Assembly (NCBI GenBank): GCA_963777775.1
Contig: CAVZRL010000009.1
Coordinates: forward strand, 1,612,001-1,676,000
DNA length: 64,000 nucleotides
Direction: 5' to 3'
Origin: WHSW01 sp963777775
GTDB taxonomy: Bacteria > Actinomycetota > Thermoleophilia > Solirubrobacterales > 70-9
A program made the position numbers and the translations under genes. The notes beneath the pieces were generated by a model that had not been told where the DNA came from, did not search any database, and saw nothing but the letters and a program-made list of their open reading frames with translations. Positions within the stretch are counted from its first letter, which is position 1. Every line of letters starts with the position of its first letter. This document shows, in pieces, positions 1 to 8,054 of the stretch.

Positions 1-176
1 CCGTAGGCCATCGCGCCGGGCACCGCAAGCGCTAGCAGCGGGATCGCCGAGACGCCGAGCAGGACGACTCCCGGCAGGATGAGCGGGAAGAGCGCGAACG
101 TGAGGATGCCGCCGGCCGTGAGCACGGCCGTGATCCCGAACACGATCTCGGCTTTCGATTCGTCTTTGGCCTGCAT
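1..176 (-). CDS. Small membrane protein, 3' end outside window
   Basis: The reading frame starts at ATG 176-174 on the minus strand and runs off the left edge after 58 codons. An AGGAGA ribosome site lies just upstream of the ATG. The visible part starts with a short charged stretch (MQAKDESKAE) and then has two hydrophobic segments, about residues 11-32 and 35-56, joined by a proline-glycine turn. It is therefore an integral membrane protein. No family is recognised from this fragment, and the total length cannot be judged. Confidence 0.6.
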   Translation of the reverse strand, partial: MQAKDESKAEIVFGITAVLTAGGILTFALFPLILPGVVLLGVSAIPLLALAVPGAMAY

Positions 177-206
177 CACAACGTCTCTCCTTTGGAGTTG
201 ATCGGT

Positions 207-1157
207 CTAACTCTGTGACGGATCCGGGCGATGCGATGTGACGGGGGAGGCCCACGGTGCGCGCAAGAGATGGCGGCGCAGGAACCGCAACTGGACCTCG
301 ACCGAGGCCTCGTGGCCCTCCAGGAACGGGGCGTAATGCCCACCGGGGATGCGCACGACCTCCCCCCGCGGCGCTCGCTGCGCGGCTCGCGCGCCCGGCT
401 CGGCAAGGACTGATTGATCGTCGTCGCAGACGAGGACCAGCAGCGGAGACTGAACGCGCGACGCGCGCCGCCCAGGGCGGTAGAAACCGGTCGCGAGCGC
501 AGATCGGGCAGCGACCTCCTGTTGCCAGTCCGGATAGCTGTTGTCGGGATCGAGGGTCGTCGCGCCCTGTTGCCCGTCGGGAGTGTTCAGGAGAGCTACG
601 ACTCCCGGCTCGGCCGCGAGCGGCACCAGCCGCGGCGCGCGCCCGAACCGGCTGCCGACCGCGTCGGCCAGGCCGCGCACGGTCAGGCGCAGGAAGCCCC
701 GGAGCGTGGCATGGCGGATCGCATTCGGAGCGGCGGCACGGGCGTCAGCCAGCGGGGTCTGGGCGATCACGGCTGCGAGCTCGGGGTTCCGCGCGGCGAC
801 CTCGAAGACGTGGCCACCACTGAGGGAGAAGCCCCAGATTGCAATCTTGTCCGGTTCCACCCCGGGGAGCCCGCGCGCGAACTCGATCGCCGCCTGGTAA
901 TCGGCCTGCTGCTCGCGGATGCGGATTACCTGGCGGGGCTCGCCGCCGCTCTCGCCGAGATGGCGAAAGTCGAAGGCGAGCACGGAGAAGCCGGCCTGGT
1001 TGAAGCGCGTGGCGAACGGGTCGGTCCCTGGTCCCATGGTCACGCCAGCACCGGCGGCCATGACCACGCAGCCGCCGCCCGCGCCCGGGTAGTACCAGGC
1101 CGCGCACGTGTCATCGCCACTGCGGAAGTGGACCTTCCGTCTTCTTTGGTTGCTCAC
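207..1157 (-). CDS. Alpha/beta hydrolase family protein
   Basis: This 316-residue cytoplasmic protein has the alpha/beta hydrolase plan. The nucleophile elbow is GFSLSGG at residues 109-115 (Ser111), candidate catalytic acids are Asp245-247 after a hydrophobic strand, and the catalytic His is in GGHYAPF (His274). The HLGESGGEP segment near residue 66 fits the oxyanion side of the fold. The family covers esterases, peptidases and dienelactone-type hydrolases, so the substrate cannot be told. It starts at GTG 1157, which overlaps the stop of the upstream epimerase gene by four bases (GTGA), so the two are probably translationally coupled and share a promoter controlled from the divergent sigma-factor region. 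Confidence 0.82.
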   Translation of the reverse strand: MSNQRRRKVHFRSGDDTCAAWYYPGAGGGCVVMAAGAGVTMGPGTDPFATRFNQAGFSVLAFDFRHLGESGGEPRQVIRIREQQADYQAAIEFARGLPGVEPDKIAIWGFSLSGGHVFEVAARNPELAAVIAQTPLADARAAAPNAIRHATLRGFLRLTVRGLADAVGSRFGRAPRLVPLAAEPGVVALLNTPDGQQGATTLDPDNSYPDWQQEVAARSALATGFYRPGRRASRVQSPLLVLVCDDDQSVLAEPGARAAQRAPRGEVVRIPGGHYAPFLEGHEASVEVQLRFLRRHLLRAPWASPVTSHRPDPSQS

Positions 1158-2149
1158 GCGGAAAGGCCAGAGGTCGCGTGACTCGCTCGTGCGCCCGGGT
1201 CAGGCCCGCGTCGGTCCGCAGGGGCGGTTGACGCGTAGGCGGCCGCGAAGCCCTGGCGCCAGCTCGGGTAGCGCGGCTCCCAGCCCAGCTCGCGCTTGGC
1301 CTTGGCGTTCGAGGCGCCGCGGGACTCGGTTCCCATCATCACCACCGCTTCGCCCGCGAACAGCCGCGCGAGCCAGCGGGGAAGGCGTCGGGGCGGCTTG
1401 GCCCCAAGGACGTCGGCGAGTATCGGCAGCCACTCCCGCACGGGGGCGGACTCGTCGTCCACGATGTTGTAGATGCCGGGACCGTCGTGCTCGACCGCGA
1501 GCGCGGTCGCCGCGGCGGCATCGTCGAGATGGATCCAGGAAAAGTAGCCGTCACCATCGCCGATGATCGGGAACTGGCGCTTGCGCACCGGGTCGACCAG
1601 CCCGTCGTTGGAGGCGCCGTAGAAAGCGCCGTAGCGAAGCCCGATCCCGCCGGCTTCCGTGACCGCCTCGTCGAGGTGGCGCAGCGCGGCGCCGACCTCG
1701 CGCATCCCCGCCACCGGGGTGGTGTCGAGCGGATCCTCCTCCGTCTTGATCGGCCCACCTTCACGCGCGTACCGCCCATAGGTCGCGACGCTCTGGGCGA
1801 CGAAGCGCCCTACGCCGCCCTCGCGCGCGGCGGCGAGGAGGTTGTCGGTGCCCTCGGTGCGAAGCCGGTTCGTCCGCGCGAAGCTGCGGTCGAGGTTGCG
1901 GGTAAAGCGCGCGTCCGTCAGGGCGGTCGCCTCGTGGACGATTGCCTCGGGCTCGGAAGCGAGCACGCTTTTGCGAACGGCACGCGCGTCGAGCAGGTCG
2001 AGCAGGACCGGCTTCGCTCCGAGCGCCCTGACGCGTTCGGCGTTCCCAGGCGAGCGGACGGTGCCGATCACCTCGTGGTCTCGATCGATCAGCTGTGAGA
2101 CGAGCCGCGTTCCGATCGCTCCGCCGGCTCCTGCAACTAAGACTCGCAT
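1154..2149 (-). CDS. NAD(P)-dependent epimerase/dehydratase (extended SDR)
   Basis: The 331-residue protein opens with MRVLVAGAGGAIG, a Rossmann dinucleotide-binding motif (GxGGxIG at residues 7-13), and keeps the general epimerase layout. I do not see a clean YxxxK catalytic pair, so the chemistry may differ from classic sugar epimerases. The start at ATG 2149 is chosen because AAGGAG lies eight bases upstream; a longer frame to 2227 has no ribosome site and would invade the sigma gene. It is divergent from an ECF41-type sigma factor. ECF41 factors are known to sit beside carboxymuconolactone decarboxylase, oxidoreductase or epimerase genes and to drive them, so this gene is the likely regulatory target. 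Confidence 0.82.
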   Translation of the reverse strand: MRVLVAGAGGAIGTRLVSQLIDRDHEVIGTVRSPGNAERVRALGAKPVLLDLLDARAVRKSVLASEPEAIVHEATALTDARFTRNLDRSFARTNRLRTEGTDNLLAAAREGGVGRFVAQSVATYGRYAREGGPIKTEEDPLDTTPVAGMREVGAALRHLDEAVTEAGGIGLRYGAFYGASNDGLVDPVRKRQFPIIGDGDGYFSWIHLDDAAAATALAVEHDGPGIYNIVDDESAPVREWLPILADVLGAKPPRRLPRWLARLFAGEAVVMMGTESRGASNAKAKRELGWEPRYPSWRQGFAAAYASTAPADRRGPDPGARASHATSGLSA

Positions 2150-2199
2150 GATGTCTCCTTTTCGGTCACGTCGACTCGGTTTCAGGGGTCTAGTGCTAT

Positions 2200-2226
2200 G
2201 ACCCAACGCGACGGGGGAACGTGACA
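2200..2226 (-). promoter_or_regulatory. Candidate ECF41-type promoter for the epimerase gene
   Basis: On the minus strand TGTCAC (2226-2221) is followed after 17 bases by GGTC (2203-2200). The reported ECF41 promoter has TGTCACA at -35 and CGTC at -10, so the -35 fits well and the -10 differs at one base. It lies about 50 bases upstream of the epimerase start and overlaps the first codons of the sigma gene. The match is short and the assignment is an inference. Confidence 0.4.
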
Positions 2227-3114
2227 ATGGATGAGCGAGACTGGCTGGCAGAGCGCTTCGAGGAGCACCGAGGTCACCTGAGAGCGGTCGCCTACCGGAT
2301 GCTCGGCTCGCTGACCGAGGCCGACGACGCCGTCCAGGAGGCCTGGATTCGGCTCAATCGCTCGGACGCCGACGAGATCGAGAACCTCGGCGGCTGGCTG
2401 ACGACCGTGGTCGGGCGGGTGTCGCTGAACATGCTGCGCTCGCGCAGGTCGCGGCGCGAGCAGCCGCTCGACGCGGTGCACGTGCCGGAGCCGATCGTCG
2501 ACCGCGTCGATGGCACCGACCCAGAGCACGAGGCGCTGCTGGCCGACTCGGTGGGGCTCGCCCTACTCGTGGTGCTCGAGACGCTGAGCCCGGCCGAGCG
2601 GCTGGCGTTCGTCCTCCACGACATCTTCGCCGTGCCCTTCGACGAGATCGCGCCGATCGTCGACCGCTCCCCCGAGGCGGCCCGCCAGCTGGCGAGCCGC
2701 GCCCGCCGGCGCGTGCGGGCCGAGAACACCCTCCCCGACGCCGACCCCGGCGCTGAGCGAGAGGTTGTCGACGCCTTCCTTGCGGCCGTGCGCGAAGGGG
2801 ACTTCGAGCGACTGGTCGAGGTGCTCGATCCGGACGTCGTGCTCAGACGAGACTTCGGTTCGCTGGCGGTAGCTGCTTCAAGCGAGGTCCGCGGGGCCGA
2901 GGAGGTCGCCAGCCAGGCGATCATCGCCTCGCAGCTAGGCCTGCTCGTCAAGCCCGCGCTCGTCAACGGCGCCTTCGGGTGGGTCGCAACCCGCGACGGA
3001 GAGCCGTTCTCGGTCGGGGGCATCACGGTCCGGGGCGGGAAGATCGCCGAGATCGACATCCTCATCGACCCGGAGAGACTCCGGGGGCTCGACCTGACGA
3101 TCCTCGACGACTAG
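2221..3114 (+). CDS. ECF41-type RNA polymerase sigma factor with C-terminal SnoaL-like domain
   Basis: This is an ECF sigma factor of 297 residues. Region 2 covers about residues 12-75 (YRMLGSLTEADDAVQEAW is typical region 2 helix), region 4 covers about 108-165 (LSPAERLAFVLHDIF, then the DEIAPIVDRSPEAARQ helix-turn-helix), and residues 170-297 form an NTF2/SnoaL-like domain. The tail VRGGKIAEIDILIDPERL matches the DGGGK- and NPDKL-type motifs that mark ECF41. In that family the fused C-terminal domain replaces an anti-sigma factor and tunes core binding. Start: GTG 2221 or ATG 2227 (six bases apart); GGGGGA upstream suits either. Its divergent neighbour, the epimerase, is the expected target. 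Confidence 0.88.
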   Translation: MTMDERDWLAERFEEHRGHLRAVAYRMLGSLTEADDAVQEAWIRLNRSDADEIENLGGWLTTVVGRVSLNMLRSRRSRREQPLDAVHVPEPIVDRVDGTDPEHEALLADSVGLALLVVLETLSPAERLAFVLHDIFAVPFDEIAPIVDRSPEAARQLASRARRRVRAENTLPDADPGAEREVVDAFLAAVREGDFERLVEVLDPDVVLRRDFGSLAVAASSEVRGAEEVASQAIIASQLGLLVKPALVNGAFGWVATRDGEPFSVGGITVRGGKIAEIDILIDPERLRGLDLTILDD

Positions 3115-3160
3115 CGGACCGTCACACGGAGGGCGCGCCGCGCGTCTTCCCAGTGCAGCG

Positions 3161-3394
3161 ATGTTCGACGACAGATTCCAAATCGTGATGGTGACGGCCG
3201 TCGAGGCCCGAGACCATGTGGCCGAGGTGGAGGCTGAGTGCGCCCTCGCCCTGAGCGCCGGCCTCGCGGAGATCGACTCCTACATGCTCGACCTCGCCGA
3301 AGAGCTCGACGTCTGGCGTCACCACTATGTCACCGCGGCCGTGACCGAGATCGCAAGCCTGCGCGCCGAACTCGACGGGCGGAACATTGGCTGA
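3161..3394 (+). CDS. Small hypothetical protein
   Basis: The frame encodes 77 residues that are acidic and mostly helical, ending in a leucine-rich stretch (ASLRAELDG). No ribosome site of good quality precedes ATG 3161, and no family is recognised. Codon third positions are GC-rich, as in neighbouring genes, which gives modest support for it being real. It follows the sigma factor gene by 46 bases in the same direction and could be its distal partner. Confidence 0.4.
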   Translation: MFDDRFQIVMVTAVEARDHVAEVEAECALALSAGLAEIDSYMLDLAEELDVWRHHYVTAAVTEIASLRAELDGRNIG

Positions 3395-3672
3395 TGCCGG
3401 ACGCGGAGCATCAACTCGCCCGAGGGGTCGGCCTGGCGCTCGCCGACCCGGCGCACCCGGAACGCGGTTGGCGTCCGATTCCATGCGCGGCTAAGACGCG
3501 GCGTTCTTCCGTCACAACCTCCCGTCGCGACGTGTCATCCCTGCGCGGAAAATGGGCAGCCCGGACGCGAGGTCCCATTCGAGGGCCCAATCTGCACGTA
3601 ACTCAGCGGAACTCCACGGCTCTCTACGCGCCTGGACAGGCGTGGGCGGCACTCGGCGACACCACTATTCAC

Positions 3673-3729
3673 GGGTAGCGCATTCGGCTGGGGGCCGAAA
3701 GGTCGCTGGTTCAAATCCAGTCGCCCCGA
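3673..3729 (+). tRNA. tRNA-Pro(GGG) 3' fragment, probable attachment-site scar
   Basis: The sequence folds as the 3' two-thirds of a tRNA. The anticodon stem is TTCGG (3683-3687) with CCGAA (3695-3699) around loop CTGGGGG, with anticodon GGG at 3690-3692. The T arm is GCTGG/CCAGT with loop TTCAAAT, and the 3' acceptor strand is CGCCCCG followed by A. The D-loop GG and 3' D-stem GCGC are present, but upstream sequence offers neither the 5' D-stem nor the matching CGGGGCG acceptor strand, so it cannot be functional. Such 3' fragments are left when an integrating element inserts in a tRNA gene. The rest of 3395-3888 holds nothing else I can support. Confidence 0.7.
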
Positions 3730-3888
3730 CTGAAAATCCCTGCAAATCGCCATATTTCGTTCCAGGGCTTTGGCAGCATTCGTTGGCCCCAAACCTGAGC
3801 CCCACGGCAAGGGCGCTACGGTCCATCTCGGAGCGGCCCACGGCTTGTCGTGCAACTTCCCTGCGGACCGCACCATCAGGAGATCGCG

Positions 3889-4344
3889 ATGGTACGGCGG
3901 TACCCACACCCAGAGCAACCGACGTCCGTTCCAAACGACGCTTCCTCCCACCCCTGGGAAACGCGAATCCAGATCCTGATCGCGGTCGCGCTCGGGCTCG
4001 CGGCCATCGTCACCGCCGCCGCCGTGTACCGCGACGAGCAAGAGGAGCACAAGGCGACGCAGGACTTCCACGCCGCGACCTCCTACCTCGTGTCCGCCGT
4101 GGACGCCGGGATCGCCTCGCCGCGGGGCAGGGAGCTCGAGGCGCTGGCCGAACAGGCCGAACACGACGCTGAGGATCACCAGGAAAGGGCGCTCAGCTAC
4201 ACCCTCGCCGAGGTGATCCTCGCGACCTCGCTCTTCCTCTTCGGGATCGCCGGGATCAGCAAGCTCTGGATAATCAAGATCGGGGCGCTCTCGACCGCCT
4301 CAGTGGTGTTCGGGGTCGCCGTGGTCGTGCTCGCGACCTTCTAG
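3889..4344 (+). CDS. Hypothetical membrane protein
   Basis: The 151-residue protein has a short basic/proline-rich N-terminus, a first membrane helix at about residues 22-42 (ILIAVALGLAAIVTAAAVYR), a charged acidic central helix (DEQEEHKATQDFHAAT and AEQAEHDAEDHQE), and two close membrane helices at the C-terminus (about 108-126 and 129-151). The layout is like small DUF4337-type membrane proteins, but I cannot confirm that family. ATG 3889 is chosen because AGGAGA lies six bases upstream; a longer frame to GTG 3850 lacks one. The frame continues open past its TAG for 45 codons, which may be a remnant of a longer gene. Confidence 0.65.
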   Translation: MVRRYPHPEQPTSVPNDASSHPWETRIQILIAVALGLAAIVTAAAVYRDEQEEHKATQDFHAATSYLVSAVDAGIASPRGRELEALAEQAEHDAEDHQERALSYTLAEVILATSLFLFGIAGISKLWIIKIGALSTASVVFGVAVVVLATF

Positions 4345-4605
4345 CTCCGGAGGCTCGACTTCGGCGCGGCGTTCCGCGAGTGGCAGGCGGCCGGAGGACC
4401 AGACCCGACCACGGAGGAGATCGCCACGTACGAGCTAAGCAGGAGGCCGAGGAACCGATTTGGGTCACCGGCGCTGAGGTGATCCGCCCACCGACCAAGC
4501 CGCTGACCGTTTCGACCCACATGGGACAGGGACTCAGGTGTTGCCGGCGGTCCTGGTGTGATCGGCTACTGGAGCTCGCGCGCTCGCCGAGCTAGCTGCC
4601 GGGAC

Positions 4606-6087
4606 TCACCAACCACCTTCGGCGCGGCGGTCGTACTTGACCTCGCTGTCACCTAGCTCAAAGACCAAGAGCTTGGGCTCGGTGAAGCGGTCGAGGAACC
4701 ATTGCGACAGCTCGCGGCCGACCCCGCTTTGACCGGCCCCGCCGAACGGGGCGAGCTGATCCCAGTAGTTGCTGGTCTCATTGATGTTGACGGAGCCATG
4801 CGGCAACGCCTCCCCGACCCGCCAGGCCGTGGCCAGATCGCGAGTCCATAGAGAGGCGATCAGGCCCAAGCGGCTGTTGTTGGCGATTTCGACCGCTTCC
4901 TCGGCCGAGGCGACGCGCATGATCGGAGCCACTGGTCCGAACGTTTCCTCGCGCATGATCTGCATCTCAGGCGTCACACCGGTGAGGATCGTGGCCGGGT
5001 AGTACAGGTCCTCATCGGGGCCGAACTGCTCGATCTGTGCGCCCTGCGAACGGGCATCCTCCACGTGGGCGACGATTCGCTGCCGGGTCCCTTCGTTGCA
5101 GAGTGGACCCATCTCGGTTTCCTCATCGGCGGGATCACCGATCCGCAGATCGCTCGCCCGGGCCCGCAGCTTGTCCACGAACTCGTCGTAGACATCGTCG
5201 TGAACGAGCAGCCGCTCGGCCGAAGTGCAGACCTGGCCTGAGTAGTAGAAGCAGCCGTTCACGGCTCCTTCAACCGCAGCGTCCACGTCGGCGTCGTCGA
5301 GAATGATGAACGGTCCGTCGCCCCCGAGCTCGAGCAGCTGCGGCTTGAGCGGCGCGCTCGCGGCGATCTTTTCTCCGGTCGCGGTGGAGCCGGTGAAGAA
5401 GATGCCGTCAACGCCATCGTGACTGACCATGGCCGCGCCAACGTCGCCAAACCCCTGCACGACGTTGACGACACCCGCGGGTAGCCCGGCTTCCTCGAAC
5501 AGGTCGGCGACCATCGCGCAGCAGGTCGGGGAGAACTCGGACGGCTTCCAGATCGCCGCGTTGCCGGCGGCGATGATGTGGGCGATCGCGATCGAGGAGA
5601 TGTCGGTCGGGAAGTTGTAGGGGGTGATCACCGCGACCACCCCGAGCGGCCGATGGCTCATGACCAGACGCTTGTTGTTGGTCTGCTCCTGGGTGGACGG
5701 AAACGACAGGCCGCGGTGGCGCAGAACCTCGGCGCCGGCCTTCTCATAGGAAGGGGCCGCGTACTCGTAGACCTCCTCGCGGGCGTCGGTGATCGTCTTG
5801 CCAATCTCGAGCGACACCATGCGCGCGATCGGCTCAGCGTGCTCGACGAACGACTGGTGGATGCGCCGCAGGACTTTGACCCGATCGATGAGCGGCATTC
5901 GGGCCCAGCCGGGCTGGGCAGCGCGTGCGGCGGCGACCGCTCGCTCGACGTCGCTGGCGTCGCAGCGCGAAACGGTGTTGATCACCTCTCCGGAATGAGG
6001 CGAGCGCACGTCGAAGGTGCCGGCGCTGCCCTCGACCCAGCGCCCTCCGATCAGTGCCTTGTTGGGGACATCGGTGGTGACGCTCAT
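4606..6087 (-). CDS. Aldehyde dehydrogenase family protein
   Basis: The 493-residue protein is a full-length NAD(P)-dependent aldehyde dehydrogenase. It has the cofactor loop PYNFPTD, FTGSTATGEKI for the NAD fold, the general-base Glu in LLELGGDGPFIIL, the catalytic Cys in YSGQVCTSAERL, and the late EETFGPVAPIMRV motif. Length and motifs fit ALDH subfamilies that include the non-phosphorylating glyceraldehyde-3-phosphate and semialdehyde dehydrogenases; the physiological aldehyde is not evident. ATG 6087 is preceded by GGGAGG. An open frame extends upstream to 6714, but that part is the out-of-frame end of the cupin gene, not a fusion. The cupin lies upstream on the same strand, so the two may form an operon. 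Confidence 0.88.
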   Translation of the reverse strand: MSVTTDVPNKALIGGRWVEGSAGTFDVRSPHSGEVINTVSRCDASDVERAVAAARAAQPGWARMPLIDRVKVLRRIHQSFVEHAEPIARMVSLEIGKTITDAREEVYEYAAPSYEKAGAEVLRHRGLSFPSTQEQTNNKRLVMSHRPLGVVAVITPYNFPTDISSIAIAHIIAAGNAAIWKPSEFSPTCCAMVADLFEEAGLPAGVVNVVQGFGDVGAAMVSHDGVDGIFFTGSTATGEKIAASAPLKPQLLELGGDGPFIILDDADVDAAVEGAVNGCFYYSGQVCTSAERLLVHDDVYDEFVDKLRARASDLRIGDPADEETEMGPLCNEGTRQRIVAHVEDARSQGAQIEQFGPDEDLYYPATILTGVTPEMQIMREETFGPVAPIMRVASAEEAVEIANNSRLGLIASLWTRDLATAWRVGEALPHGSVNINETSNYWDQLAPFGGAGQSGVGRELSQWFLDRFTEPKLLVFELGDSEVKYDRRAEGGW

Positions 6088-6224
6088 TGGGCCTCCCGAC
6101 CTCGTGATCAAGCCTTCGGTGCGACGTCGGACGCACGCCGCTTCACCAATGTACCTTGACGCGCCTTTAGCCCGGCCAGGTGGGACGGACGATGCCAGTG
6201 ACCGACCTCCCGGGATAAGGCAGG

Positions 6225-6714
6225 TCAGCGTTCGCTGCTCGGAGGCGGCCCTACCACCCGGAGGCCGTACTTCTCGTAGAACTCCGCCATCCGGCCCATG
6301 TCCGGGGGCCCAGGGGGCATCTTCTCGATCAGCTCGGCGAGCTCGGCAAAGAAGGTCTCGAAGCCGGCCGGAGCCGGAAAGGCCAACATCTCGACCGGCG
6401 CCGCGGTGGCGTTCCAGTGGGTGTGCACCATGCCCTTGGGAATGTGGACGAAGGTTCCGGCCGGGGCTTCGAGGGTGCGCTCGTCGAGTCGAAAGCTGAG
6501 CGTCCCCTCGATCACGTAGTAGTTCTCGTCCTCGCAGCGTGTTCACGTGCAGTGGTGTCCCGCCGCTGTGCGGAGCGAGGTCAGCCTCGATCACCGCGAG
6601 CGCTCCGCCGGTCTCCGCGCCGGCCGCCTTGACTACATAGGTGTCGCCGAAGAGCGAAGTGGTTTCGCCTTCCCCACGCAGCCGGACAACGCCTTCAGCG
6701 GCTGTTTCGTTCAC
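6225..6714 (-). pseudogene. Cupin-domain protein, frameshifted
   Basis: Joined across one shift, this encodes a single-domain cupin of about 160 residues. The first part (MNETAAEGVVRLRGEGETT...) carries GGTPLHVNT, start of cupin motif 1. The second part, in another frame, continues EDENYYVIEG, completing G(X)5HXH(X)nE(X)6G, and then motif 2 as GTFVHIPKGMVHTHWN. One extra base around 6531-6540 separates them; removing a single T restores a continuous THREDE-like junction. The second His of the HxH pair is Asn here, so metal binding may be altered. Cupins of this kind are often small oxidoreductases or sensors. I cannot tell whether the shift is real or a sequencing error. Confidence 0.7.
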
Positions 6715-6859
6715 GACACGCTCCCTTTCGTCTGCCGATGAGGCGGATCGAGTTGGCCCCCGCCTCGGCCAATCGTAAACGGATCGAGATCAGAACCGAT
6801 GACTTTCGCGCACGGAGACGATCTAATCCGCTGACCACCCAAACACCAGGGAGCCCGTC

Positions 6860-7204
6860 ATCAGCCAGGACAGGAAGCAGATCGCGCGTGACTGCTATCT
6901 CGCCTACGTATCAGGCGACCGCGGAGTGATCGAGCGCCACTTCAGCGACGATTTCGTCTTCTACAGCCCACCGGATCCCGGGATCGACCGGGCGCAATAC
7001 TTCGAACGGTGCTGGCCGAACGCCGAGCTGATCAAATCCTTTGATTTCAAGCGGCTGATCGAGAGCGGCGACGAAGTCGTGGTCACCTACGAGAGCACGA
7101 AGGTCGACGGCACCCGCTTCCGCAACACCGAGGTGCTCACGTTCGCAGGCGAGCAGGTGATCCGCGCAGAGGTTTACTTCGGTTGGGACCTGGCCGAAGC
7201 GTGA
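6860..7204 (+). CDS. SnoaL/NTF2-like family protein
   Basis: The product of about 114 residues is a small NTF2-fold protein. The sequence from 6860 (ISQDRKQIARDCYLAYVSGD) gives the typical first helix, then the FSDDFVFYSPPDPG strand and a C-terminal beta sheet (EVVVTYESTKVDG, NTEVLTFAGEQVIRAEVYFGW). The only conventional start in frame is GTG 6926, which would remove the first helix. Homology therefore points to a start near ATC 6860, which has GGGAG six bases upstream. Either a non-standard start is used or the start codon has been altered. Members of the fold include isomerases, hydrolases and ligand-binding proteins, so no function is assigned. Confidence 0.7.
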   Translation: MSQDRKQIARDCYLAYVSGDRGVIERHFSDDFVFYSPPDPGIDRAQYFERCWPNAELIKSFDFKRLIESGDEVVVTYESTKVDGTRFRNTEVLTFAGEQVIRAEVYFGWDLAEA

Positions 7205-7265
7205 TTCGGTAGAGACGCGGCTCGTCCGCTAAGGACTCGGTAGGCGGAGCCGTCAGACTGCGGCC

Positions 7266-7634
7266 GTGGCTTCCTACTCCGTCAACGATCGCGCGGTGGC
7301 GCGCGCCCGCGAGCTGATCGAAGCTCGGCAGTACGTGCTCGACAGCGACTGGGGGGAAATCCAGCCGTCCGCCGACGAGGAGAACGAGTACCTCTCCTCG
7401 CATTCGTGGGATCAGTACGCGGAGTGGCACCTCGGGCTGACCGACGGGCCCGCGGATGAGACCAAGGCCAGATACGCGTTCGTCTTCGGCGATTTCCGCC
7501 GTGTTCATCGGTCCGGCCTGATCGCCTGTCACTACCGCGCCGCGGAGTGGCGCCACAAGGAGATCGAGCTCGCGGCCCACGAGCTGCTTCAGGTTCTCGA
7601 CGCGACCGCCGGTCCGACAGGGCGTCGCGAATAG
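7266..7634 (+). CDS. Conserved hypothetical protein
   Basis: This 122-residue cytoplasmic protein begins at GTG 7266. It has a helical N-terminus (SVNDRAVARARELIEARQYVLDSDWGE), a HSWDQYAEWHLGL segment and a RYAFVFGDFRRVHRSGL strand-turn. I recognise the pattern as a conserved actinobacterial hypothetical family without a known role. There is no signal peptide or membrane segment. It is followed after 11 bases by a VOC-family gene in the same direction, so they may be cotranscribed. Confidence 0.75.
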   Translation: MASYSVNDRAVARARELIEARQYVLDSDWGEIQPSADEENEYLSSHSWDQYAEWHLGLTDGPADETKARYAFVFGDFRRVHRSGLIACHYRAAEWRHKEIELAAHELLQVLDATAGPTGRRE

Positions 7635-7645
7635 ACTGCGACCCG

Positions 7646-8044
7646 ATGGACCTCAAGCTCGAGCTGATCCCGGTTCCCGTCTCCGACGTCGACCGGGCGA
7701 AGGCGTTCTACACGGAGCGAGCCGGGTTCGCCCTCGACAACGACGTAACGGTCAAGGAGGGTCTGCGGTTCGTCCAGCTCACCCCGCCGGGCTCAGGCTG
7801 CTCGATCTCGATCGGGGAGGGCCTGACCGAGATGGAGCCCGGCTCGCTCGAGGGACTTCAGCTGGTGGTGGAGGACGTCGAAGCGGCCCGGGACGAGCTC
7901 TTGGGACGAGGACTCGAGGTCTCGGATGTCCAGGACTTCCCCTGGGGGCGGTTCGTGTTCTTCAGCGATCCCGACGGCAACGGCTGGGCGATCCAGCAGA
8001 TCCCCGACTACGGCGAAGGCCGGACGCAGCCCGAGGGCACTTAG
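7646..8044 (+). CDS. VOC (glyoxalase/bleomycin resistance) family protein
   Basis: The 132-residue protein has the beta-alpha-beta-beta-beta repeats of the vicinal oxygen chelate fold. The first half is LELIPVPVSDVDRAKAFYTERAGF and the second ends FVFFSDPDGNGWAIQQIP, the standard C-terminal VOC motif. The usual first metal-binding His is replaced here (ELIPVPVSD), as in many VOC proteins annotated only as glyoxalase-like, so metal-dependent lyase activity cannot be claimed. The start is ATG 7646, 11 bases after the upstream conserved hypothetical gene. Confidence 0.82.
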   Translation: MDLKLELIPVPVSDVDRAKAFYTERAGFALDNDVTVKEGLRFVQLTPPGSGCSISIGEGLTEMEPGSLEGLQLVVEDVEAARDELLGRGLEVSDVQDFPWGRFVFFSDPDGNGWAIQQIPDYGEGRTQPEGT

Positions 8045-8054
8045 CTGCCCAGAA

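Noticed and set aside
3657..3733. Complete functional tRNA-Pro
   Set aside because: The 5' acceptor strand and 5' D-stem are missing, so only a 3' fragment is claimed.
4606..6714. Cupin-aldehyde dehydrogenase fusion of 702 residues
   Set aside because: The region between the two is the wrong frame of the cupin gene. The dehydrogenase has its own ATG with a good ribosome site at 6087.
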